A model generated the notes under the pieces. It was given only the letters and a program-made list of their open reading frames with translations, searched no databases and was not told the DNA's origin. 64,000 nucleotides of DNA from Sipunculus nudus (Eukaryota; Annelida; Sipuncula; Golfingiida; Sipunculidae): positions 77,533,676 to 77,597,675 of the forward strand of contig CM049316.1 in assembly GCA_026874595.1 (NCBI GenBank), read 5' to 3'. Position numbers and translations under genes: made by a program. Positions 20,201 through 32,200 of this stretch are shown in pieces. The first letter of the stretch is position 1; each line of letters starts with the position of its first letter.

Positions 20201-23200
20201 GAGATTGTGACTCCAGGCTTGTTGTACAGTGAAGTGGTTGTGTCATCATGAATTATTTTATCCCCTTTACAGGAGATTGTGACTCCAGGCTTGTTGTACA
20301 GTGAAGTGGTTGTGTCATCATGAATTATTTTATCTCCTTTACAGGAGATTGTGACTCCAGGCTTGTTGTACAGTGAAGTGGTTGTGTCAGCATGAATTAT
20401 TTTATCTCCTTTGTGATTCCTGACATGTTTCACAGTGAAGTGGTTGTGTCATCATGAATTAATTTATCTCCTTTGTGATTCCTGACGTGTTGTACATTGA
20501 GGTAGTTGTGGCATCATGAATTATTTATCTCCTTTACAGGAGATTGTGACTCCAGGCTTGTTGTACAGTGAAGTGGTTGTGTCATCATGATTTATTTCAT
20601 CACCTTTACAGGAGATTGTAACTCCAGGCTTGTTGTACAGTGAAGTGGTTGTGTCATCATGATTTATTTTATCTCCTTTACAGGAGATTGTGACTGTAGG
20701 CTTGTTGTACAGTGAAGTGGTTGTGTCATCATGAATTATTTTATCTCTTTTACAGGAGATTGTGACTCCAGGCTTGTTGTACAGTGAAGTGGTTGTGTCA
20801 TCATGATTTATTTCATCTCCTTTACAGGAGATTGTGACTCCAGGCTTGTTCTACAGTGAAGTGGTTGTGTCATCATGAATTATTTTATCTCCTTTACAGG
20901 AGATTGTGACTCCAGGCTTTTTGTACAGTGAAGTGGTTGTGTCATCATGAATTATTTTATCTCCTTTACAGGAGATTGTGACCCCAGATGTGATGAAGAG
21001 TGAGGTGGTTGTGTCATCATTAGTGATTTTTTCTCCTTTACAGGAGATGATGACTCAGGACGTGTTGTACAGTGAGGTAGTTGTGATATCATGAATTATT
21101 TTGTCTCCTTTACAGGAGATGATGACTCTGGATGTGTTGTACAGTGAGGTAGTTCTGTCATCATGAATTTCTTTATATTCTTTACAGGAGATTGTGACAC
21201 CAGATGTGTTGTACAGTGAGGTAGTTCTGTCATCATGAATTTTTTTATCTTCTTTACAGGAGATTGTGACATCAGATGTGTTGTACAGTGAGGTAGTTCT
21301 GTCATCATGAATTTTTTTATCTTCTTTACAGGAGATTGTGACACCAGATGTGTTGTACAGTGAGGTTGTGGAGGTGGAGGAGAGAGTGGTTATGAAACAG
21401 AAGAAATGTCAGATTAACAAGGAATGTCCTGTTGTCACAGGAACCACTGGAGAACAGGTACTTATACATGTAGTCAAGTTTATATTGAGTAAACTTAATG
21501 TCCCATTGACCTGAGTTAAAGTGGTGTGACATTTAGATGTCTGTCTTACCATGACAGACCTCTGCCATTGCCAGACTTTCGTGCTGGTCCTTAAAGAGGC
21601 CCAATCACCTATAAAGCATGAAAAATAGCTTCTTCCCTTTTAATTTAATCTGTACCAGCAAAAATATTGCCTTGAAACTGTTTACTCGTGTAAACAAGTG
21701 TTAAAAACAGTGAACCGGGCGGGATTGCAGGTGTCAACATAAACACAGTGGGTCGAGCCATGTGCTGTGTGGAGCAATAACACATGCCAATCAGGAGATG
21801 CCTTGACTGATTTAGCCCAAAAATGTAAAATATGTTCCCGCTGGCAAAAACAGTGGGTATTGCCCTTCTTAATTGGACTTCTAGTCACATGGCCTTGTTG
21901 TGGTAAACAGACTGTGTTTACCTACACGCAGAGCTATAACAAGGTGTTACACAGTTGTATGCGAAGAAAATGAGACTGTGTGCTGGGATGGTTTTGCTGC
22001 GAAACTTTTGTATAAAGCACAATTGAAATAATAGTGTGAAACATTAGCAATAATATTGCTCCTGATTATGTCCCTTTAAAATAAATAGCAAGACCATAGA
22101 GCACTCCCTCTTTATGGGTGAGGTTTTCTTCATCTTAAAGCAGGATTTTGATGATAGAATTCTCAGGGGACTGACAGTGAATGGAGATGGCACACTCCAG
22201 GTCCAGAATGGATAGCATAGCAGTAAATATAGTAGGGTTGGCTGGCCCAGGATGATACATGGGATTTAAAAAATAATGCCTGAAGTGCAGCTGCTTCAAA
22301 AGAACTGGCAAAAGCCAGGAATTTTTAGCTCAGCTGACTATAAGTCATCTGAGCTATAGCCATGGTCCATTGTCCGTCGTCCGTCCGTCTGTCTGTCCGT
22401 CCGTCCGTCCATCCGTCTGTCCGTCTGGATGTCCGTCCGTAAGACTGGCACGTTTCGACACCGTTGGACCTACGAATCTGAATTTCGGCATATAGTTAGA
22501 TGTCCCCATAATCTCCTACCATGCCAAAAATTGGGTCAATAGGACTTCGTTCCTTTGAGATATTAAGGAAAAACCTCAATTTTTTATTAGAAATGTATTT
22601 TTACACTTCAGGACTGCCTAATATCAAAACCACTCATCTGGTTTTCTCCATATTTACCATAAATTTTCCTCTATATAGTTCCTTATGTACATGCCAGATA
22701 TTAAGTCAGTATTATATAATTTAAAAAAGTTATGGGCCCAAACATAATGGACTTTGTAAAAAAATTAGGAAGATATTTGGTCACTTAAGACCAAAAGTGT
22801 TAAAGGTAGGGACTTTTTTCCAGTAATACAACTATAATTAATCAAAATTTAATTGTATACCAAAGATTAGATCCAAATTTGTTAAATTTTTTTAAATATT
22901 GGCAAAAATATAAAATTGGTACCTTAAATTTTGCCCAACTTTGGCCATGGCAGGTTTTTTTCCTGTAAGTACTGTGGATTTAATTTTCACACCATGTATA
23001 CATAAGGATTTAATCTGTTAAGATCTGAAATTTGAAAATAAAAGCTGCAAAATTAGGCTAGTTATTGAATTTTTTTGGAGGCTCTTGTTGTATTCCCTTA
23101 CATTGTCAAGCAGTCCACTTTGATGACTGTAGGTCATTCAGTGCACATCTCTATGCTCCCCAGGCTGTTGACATAATTTTAGATGTCCCCAAAATCTCCT

Positions 23201-26200
23201 ACCATACCGAAAATTGGGTCATTAGGACTTCGTTCCTTCAAGATATTAAGGAAAAAACTCTGTTTTCCATAAAAAAAAGCCATTGTTACACTTCAAGGCT
23301 GCCTTATATCAAAACCACTGATCTGTTTTTGATTGTATTTAGTATTCACATTCTTTTATACATTTTCTATGAACATACCAAAAAATAGGTCAGTATTGGG
23401 TATTATTTTGAAGTTATGGGCCAAAACATAATGCAATTTTTTAAAAAATCAGGAAATATATTTACTCACATGAGAATTGCTGAACCTAGAGACCTTTTTT
23501 CAGGAATATAACTTTATTTAATCAAGATTCAATTGTTTACCCAAAATTAGATCTGAATTTTGCAAATTTTCAAGTTATTAGCATAAATAAAAAATCAATA
23601 CCTTAAATTTTGTCCAACTTTGGCACTGTCTGATTTAATTTCCCAGCATATATGCATAAGGATTTAATCTTTTAAAATCTGAACTTTCAAAAGATATTGA
23701 TTGGAATGAATAGCTTTTATTCATGTTTTCATACACCATGTCAAGTGTTGTTTACATCTAGCCCACCTAGTAGTACAGCCTTCACTTTCATTATGTAACC
23801 CACCCCAGGCAGCTTACCTTGGCCCAGCTTGGCCACTACTAGCAGGCTTCCCCTCGCCCTGCACTCATCCCCCCCCCAGCTGGTGCATAAACTAGATAAA
23901 TGTTATAATTTTTCTGTATTTTATTTTATTCTTGGACATGCTACATTTTAGATTTTGTATTGAACCACCAGGGTTACAATGATTAAAATGTACATTTAAT
24001 TGTGTCCACAAAGTGGTGTATTGCTGTGAAAGTGTGGATGTTCATGAGACAAGTAATTCCTTTCTTCAGAAGAGTAAAAACTTCACCAGGTGTGAAATTG
24101 ACTATTAATTCCAGTAATTAATTAAAACTGGGATAGTAATTAGCACAATGATATTGTTCGTCCCTCATCTAACCAACAGTGTGTATACTTTATTTGAAAA
24201 GATGTTTTATTTTATCAAATTTACTTTTATTTTATTTTGGTGAATAAAATTAAGCATGTCCTGAAAACTCCAATATGCAACACTTTTTAATAGTGATTCA
24301 AGGAATACTCTTGTAGATGCCATGTTGTGGCATTATTTTCTTTTAAAATCAGTTTAAACATTTATGATTTAAAAATAATAAAATATATGTGTATGCATAA
24401 TATGACCCAATGTTTTTTACTCTGTATATATAATGATTGCAACTTTTGCAACAATTCTAATATTTTAACTTATATTTTCAGGTTTTTTAATTAAAAATTT
24501 ATAAACCTGTAAATAAAAAAATGATTCAGATAAAAACTTCTTAATGGAAAAAGTGGATCTGCTTAAAAAAATAGGATTATATATAAACTTAAATGCATTA
24601 TTCTCTCGAAAGTGAAATAAAGGTATTAGTCCATTCTGTCCACTTGCCTGTCCATCTGTAAATTTTCGTATGCAACACAGTATCTTAAAACTTTTACTGT
24701 TTTTCTTCATGACAGTCTTGTCAGAGTATTAGTTTGCAATCATATATTTAGAACTTTACTATAACCAAGTAGGAGGGCCCCTTTCCTCTTACCTTTCATA
24801 TTCTTATATAAATGAAAAACATTACAATAGAATATTTCTACATCCACCTTCGTGCTGCCCTCACTTTTCCCTTCTCCGAACCCCATCCCAAAGTCAGCCT
24901 CAGTAAGCAAGAACAAGATGAATCAGATATATTCATACTTTAATATTTTGTATAACTATTCGTCCATAGGTACCTATGTACATGCCAGAAATTATGTCAA
25001 TATTGTGTAATATGTAGACATAGTGGGCATCACAATAATGTACCTTGTCAAGACTAAAGAGATATTGTGTCATACAGTCACATATTCATAAATCACTTCA
25101 TCAGCATAGTTAATCATAACATCATATCTGTCAAATTGAACACTTGCAGACTACCATACACTTTAGATCCTTCAACAAATAGCCTTATCATCATTCTACT
25201 ACTGCTTATTACTGCTGTCATTGCATTCATATTTGCTCAAATATATCACAATTTTCAACCCCTCCTAAATAAATAAAAAATAAACCACTTTATTTGACTC
25301 TATTAATCCATCAGTCAGGTAATTTCATTTATCATTTACTCACATATTACATTACATTCCTTTATAATAGCCCAACATGTATCGACTCGATATAGTATCA
25401 CAGTGGAGAAACATTTATAGTCAAATCACGATCAGCTGAGCGCCGTGACCCATGGGTCCCTTGTTTAGTTGAGCTGGAACTTCCATAAAATATTACTAAC
25501 AAAAGAGGTATTTGATGAGAATTAGGAACACAGATAAGAGGTGATTTTAGTATTGTATCTGCCAAAACAGAGTTTCCATGAGTGATACCATATTTTTACA
25601 CAGGTTCCTCCACTGGATACTTCATCTCTTACTCAAGACTGGTGGCACCACCTACAATTTTTTTTGGTGTGGCTTCCATACGTGTTTGACATCTGTTCTT
25701 TTTAGTGATTGGTTCAATGTATTAGGCTGAAATGGTGCATGTCCATAGATCTTGGATACCTCCATCTTGTTCTTAAGACTGGTGGTGCCATCTGTAATTG
25801 TATTTGTGTGGCACCTTTCCATGCATTTGCTTTGGATGAAAATTCCTCATATTTCAGGAGTGGTTCAATGTTTTGGTCTGAAATTTGGCATGTCTATCCA
25901 TCTTGGAGAGTTTTCATGTATACCAGACAGCTGGTGACACCTGTAGACCTTCCTGCTTTTGTAGAATACGTTAATGCCCTTTATTCAGGAATGGTTTGCC
26001 AATTTAGCCTGAAATTGTGCATGTCCATTAATCTTGGATATATCCATCTCTTACTCAAGACTGGTTGTGCCTTCTGCAATTATTTTCATGTGGCATCCAC
26101 CAGTCCATTTTCTTTGGGTGAAAATAGCTCATATCTCAGGAGTTGGTGGAAGTATAAGCCTAAAATTTTGCATGTTCATCCATCTTGGATAGCTTTGTTG

Positions 26201-29200
26201 TAGAAAAGACAGGTGGCACCACTTGCTGGTTTTTTTTTGTAGAATACATTGATGCACTTTTTCTCAGTAATGGTTTGGTGTCTCAGCCTGAAATTTTGCA
26301 TTTTCATCAGAGCTTTCAGGAACGGGGGGGGGGGGGGGGGGAGGAGTCAGAATATCTTACAGACGCTCGGTTAAAAGGGTCCTACGGACACTAGGTTCAA
26401 AGGGTCCTAGTGTCTGATAGGACACGCAAATTTCTGGGTTTTGCACCTTGTAGCAGTATGACTTTTATGCAGAGCCCAGGGTTTTCCATTTAATTTGGAA
26501 AAATGGACAGAAAAAAAGAATTGGGGTTCAAAACAAAATTATATTGAATGCATGGAATACAGTGGAAAGACAGATTTAGGGCAGATTTTAACTGCAAATA
26601 AAGAAATTCTCAGCCCATGTCTGGTAAAAAAAAATCTTTTAAACTGCACCAGCCATCTACATAATGGCCTAACAAGCAAGGTCTGCAAATTTTGGCTCAC
26701 AAAGTTACAGTAAACACCAAGCTTTGATGTTACGATTATTAACGAACATGCCAGAAACACTGATACCGTCATTATGTGAATACAATGATGCAGTGGCGCG
26801 GCGCGGTGTGCTGGTAATCAGCCAAACCAAATCAGACTCATTCCAAATTCTCTTCTTCAGTCAATTAAATGTTTTACAAAGGTTAAAAGAGATGATTACT
26901 GACCAAAGATGTGAAAATATCTTGGGTGTGAGAGTTCAAATCGTGGTCTCGCATAACCATGTTACAGAAGCAAACAGGTCAAAATCTTCTAGCAGAAAAG
27001 CCCAATCTTATCGCATGTCATAGCCTCTCTGGGGGGAATTACTTTGAATATAATATTACTATACTTGCTTCAATCATTTTAAATGATCCACAGTAAAACG
27101 CAGACATAGCAGGTCCTTTCTGATTTGTATACAGATGGAGACCAAATGTTTTGTCGATTCAGTAAACACAGTATTCAGCAGTATTTAAATTAAAGACATA
27201 TAAACTGCTTATTGAACACATAATCCATTTAATCGTTCTGATTTTACAAGATTTAACTATTTAAAGTGTGTAGCAAATAGGTTACATAAAAAATAAAAAG
27301 GTAAAACAGAAAATTCCAGAATTTTGATTTTATTAAAAACAGAAAATTAATATTAATAAAACAGAAAGAATAGGGCTCTAATTATGGCTGCCTCAAACGA
27401 ACCCGTCAGCTGCATGTATAAACACTGCGCTTATAACTGAGGCTTGCATTTTGTTATAAGCAAATATTCATATTATGACATGATTTCTAATAATAAGATT
27501 TGATAATTACATTAGATACAGAAAAGATTCAATTTTACATAACCATTCAAAATATCATCTCCCCTTGGGACGCTCAAAACTCAGATGGAACTCTCCAAAA
27601 TTTGTTAAGGAGGGTCCCTCAAAGAGGAACTCTTCAAATTTTTTATGCCCCCGCCACAAAGTGGCCTGGGCATATAGTTTTACCCATGTCCGTCCTTCCG
27701 TCCTTCTGAAATAAAACAGTTATAGGACTTTTTTTCGCAATGCCTACAGATATTGGCCTGATTTTTGGTGTGTGGGCAGATAATGACCAGTTACAGATCG
27801 AGTTCGCGTTTCGTCCCGGTTGACCTACTTTTGACCATTTACGGCTCCTTAACGTAGAAACTTTCATGATAAATAGAAATTTTCATGACAAATACACATG
27901 TACGGACATTTTTCGCAATGCCTGCAGATATTGGCCTGATTTTTGGTGTGTGGGCAGATAATGACTAGTTACAGATCGAGTTCGCGTTTTGTCCCAGTTG
28001 ACCTACTTTTGACCGTTTTACGGCTCCTAAACATAGAAAATTTCATAAAAAATATAAATTTTCATGACAAATACACATGTACGGACTTTTTTTTGCAATG
28101 CCTGCAGATATTGGCCTGATTTTTGGTGTGTGGACAGATAATGACCAGTTACAGATCAAGTTCGCGTTTCGTCCCGGTTGACCTATTTTTGATTGTTTTA
28201 CGGCTCCTAAACTTAGAAAATTTCATGAAAAATATAAATTTTCATGACAAATGTACATGTGCAGCTGTTTTTAGCCCTCAGCTCATAGGCTGATGGGCTA
28301 TTGTCGTCACCCAAGCTGTCTGTCTATCTGTCTGTCAGGTGTCTGTCCGTCCGTCTGTTCCGCATCTGTTAACTTTTACCTTGTGAGCGGAATATCTCTA
28401 AAAGGATTCCCTGTTGGAATTTTATTTCATCAGTGAAGATGTATATCGATAAAATCTCGGTCAAGTTCGAAGATGGGTGACCTTGACCATTTTTTCTACA
28501 TTTTAGAGCTGATTATAGAAAAACACTCAGAAGCTTATATCTCAGGAACCATTGTGTGGATTTTCACAAAACTTACTATGATCATTTGGACTGATGGTCT
28601 GTATGTGCTTTGGTGGCATCACCTGCAATTTCTGATTTTTTAATGAAATTTTATCAGATTTTTCAATTTTGGCCTTTTGTGCAGGATATCTCCAAAGGTA
28701 TTCAAATATGGAACTTCATTACTTCAGTGCTTTTGCATCATATTTACAAAATCTTGGTCAAGTTCAAAGATGGGTGGTCTTGACCTACTTTTCAAGGTCA
28801 CAGAGCTTAGTATAGAAAAAAACTTAGGGGGATATTTCTCAGGAAGCATTTGGTGGATTGTTATAAAACATGGTACATACCTCTCCAATTAAAATTTATA
28901 ACTGATTATCAGCTTTTGCTAATATTCTAGTTTCGCAATGCAATGCTTACAGATACTGGCCCAATTTTTGGTCTGTGGGCACATAATGACCACTTACAGA
29001 TCAAGTTTGCGTTTCGTTCCAGTTAACCTATTTTTTGACCATATGACAGATCCTGAACATAGAAAATTTCATGAAAGACAGAAATTTTTATGAAAAATGC
29101 ACATGTATGGACTTTTTTTCACAATGCCTGCATACTGGCCTGATTTTTGGTGTGTTGCTTGATAATGACCCGTTACAGATCGAGTTTGCATTTTGCTCTT

Positions 29201-32200
29201 CTTGACCTACTTTTGACCATACAACACCTCCTGAACTTAAAAAAATTTACAAAATTTAACAAATGTTTCTAATTTGCCCCAGGCGGGGGCATTCGTGTCG
29301 TTCCGACACATCTAGTCTTCCTTTTGAAAGCCCTGTCCATCCATCTTGGGTAGTTTTCTTATTCACAAGACTATAGTAGCACCACCTAGAATCATGTATT
29401 TGTAGAATATGTTAATGAATGCATTTATTTGTGGACTGATTTAATGTATCAGCCTGAAATTGCATATGTCCACAGATTTTGGATACCTCTATCTTCAACA
29501 CAGGCCTGGTGGTGCCACCTACAATCAACTTCGCATAGCATAAATCCATCATAGACCAGACAGGTGGTACCACCTACCTTTTCATTTTCATAGAATTTGT
29601 TGCCTTTTTCTCAGGAGGGGTTTGATGTATTCACCTGAAAATTTGCTTGTCCATAGATCTTGGAACGGTTTATCTTGTATACAAGACTGCTTGGCCCACC
29701 TACAATCAATTTTAGCTGAGCATCATGACCCACAGGTCCCTTTTGTGAAAAGAATCCTCCTTTTGTTCTATCTTTCTTATAACATGTTTGGTAGAAGAAG
29801 CATTTATTCTTCAGCTTGAGGTCTGGGAGCCGGTGAATGAAGCAGAACTCAGAGCTGATCTACAAAAAGTCCTTGATAAAGGCATCAAGAGCATCGCCAT
29901 CATACTGCTTCATTCATATACGTAAGTGTACCATCAGCTTATCACCGCTTTGAGGCAATAAAAAGGTGTGGTTCTCAGGCACTTTTTTCAGAAATCAGTG
30001 TGGGTGGGCAATTTTTTTAATTTTCACCATTTTTTATTTTTCGATAAAAATGTCATATGATCAGGGAAAAGCATGATAATATCAGAATTTTGCTAAACAG
30101 GTAGAAAATTCATATACTCAAAATTATATATGATACACTTATTCTATCACAATTAAATTATGGAATTTTTATATGGGGCTTTGATATTAATACTTTAGAG
30201 AAACTCCAAAAAAAGCCATAAGAATTATCACAAATAGGTAATAAAATGCCCACACTAAACCAATTTTTAAATCAACAAAAATCCTAAAATTTAATGACAT
30301 CTTCAGACTAAATATATAAAAAATTTACTATAATTACTGTCATGAGGCGCTACCAAAATATTTACAAACATTATATTTTTTAACAAGGACCATGACACAT
30401 GGAACATGACACAAGATATAAAGATACGCTTGTTACAAATAAAAGCAGAACAAAGATAGCAGACAATTGTCTGAGAAACATAACACCAAAAGTCATAAAA
30501 AAAAACCAATCAAATCATTATTGACAAATTCTTCACTCATAGTCTTCAAGGTTTGATTTGCTACATAAAACAACATTTTATAAATTCATATAAAGACAAA
30601 TGCCTCCAGATAAACTGCTACATCTATAACAGAGAAAATTAGTCTAAGTTAAAAAAATTTTTTTTAATCAATAACAAACTTATTTCAGTAACTCAAGTTG
30701 TAAATCTTCCCAGTTTTTCACCAATTTCCTCATTAAATCATCCAGTCTAAAATATTAAGAAATGTATAACCACTTAACCTACAAATTTATGTACAATTTC
30801 TTTCTCCATAATATTCTTTCTCAAAATATTGACATTGAATATATTTTGTATGGATACTTTACTTTTCTATCAAATAAAATATTTCTCCCTCTCCAAAAGC
30901 ACTTCATAACGAAGGAAATCTTATCAAAATTGTATAATTTTTTTTTAATTAAAAGATGACAACATTTTTTTTATAAAATTTTTGCCTTAAGCCAAGCATT
31001 TTCAGGTTGGGGATGACTGGAGATGAACATTTTCAGATTAATTTCTCTTCATGTGTTATCTCACATTTCATCTCAGTTAGCAAATTTATGGAACTAACCT
31101 GGGCCCCTTAAAGTCTTTGTATTCTAGCCATATAATCTCATGTAAATTCATCTTTCAAAGGACGAAAGGGTGCCATGTCTGATATTTTAATTATAAATTT
31201 GTGTTGATTGTAAAGATGCCCAGTGAATGATATTAACATGGAAAGACAACTTTTTGCATTTCATGGTAATATATATATCTTTTTGTATTTCATTTTAATA
31301 TTAAAAACCAAAATTCAGAGTTTGGTGAATTCTCATATTAACATCAGTGTACTGATATAATTATTTTTTTTCAGTGTAGTACTGTACGGATATTATTAGT
31401 TGATAAATATAAAATGACATAAAATGAACAGACTGTTTGAAAGCCTCTTTTATTTATACAGGTTTAGGGACCATGAAAAAAGAGTAGGGGAGATTGCCCG
31501 AGAGATGGGGTTCACTCATGTGTCGTTGTCCTCTGATGTTATGCCAATGGTCCGTATTGTACCGAGGGGATATACAGGTAAGTGGTGTAATAAACAATAG
31601 GAATTTTATGATGTTCAGTCCATTTATCAGATTTCATGTAATGATTTTTGTTAAGACGGGAGTATTATGGTATACCCACCGTCCGTCCTTTCGTTTACTT
31701 TTAGTGTCACTGTGATAACTTAGCAGGGCTTTGATGGATAATTACTGAACTCACCATAACTACTAACCAACAGATTATCTCACCCGAGTTCGATTATGGG
31801 CAAAATCCATGCATATTTAAGGTCATTGGTCACTAGGATACTTTGTGGTGTTGCTGCGATTACTTACCAAGTTTTAAAAAAATATGAACGGATTTTGATA
31901 AAACTCATCAGAAATTTTAGCTATAAAATATCTCGCCTAAGTTTGATTTCCAGCAAAATCCACGCATATTTAATGAGGTCAGAGGTCACCACACTTTGGC
32001 GGTACTGTGGTGACTTAGCAAAAATCCTATGAATTTTCATGAAAATCATTATACATATTTACCAATGAGTTTTTCACCTCATTTAAATTCCTCAGCAGAT
32101 TTCATTGCATATTTAATGAGGTCAGAGGTCACAAAACATAAAACAGGTGTATTATGCACGTTTGCAGTGCTCTTTGTTTTATACTGAATTGAATTCAATG

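Noticed and set aside
19603-20433. Minus-strand open frames with repeated [17 protein letters not shown]
   Set aside because: They follow from the 72-bp period being a multiple of three. The array is explained as copies of the exon 3 acceptor on the plus strand, and the frame breaks at each shorter unit.
19300-21331. CRISPR-like array
   Set aside because: Units are head-to-tail with no unique spacers, lie in an animal intron, and match the adjacent exon.
26724-27023. 99-codon open frame in intron 3
   Set aside because: No domain or repeat-element signature. It lies in sequence without other coding signs and is not needed to complete OPLAH.
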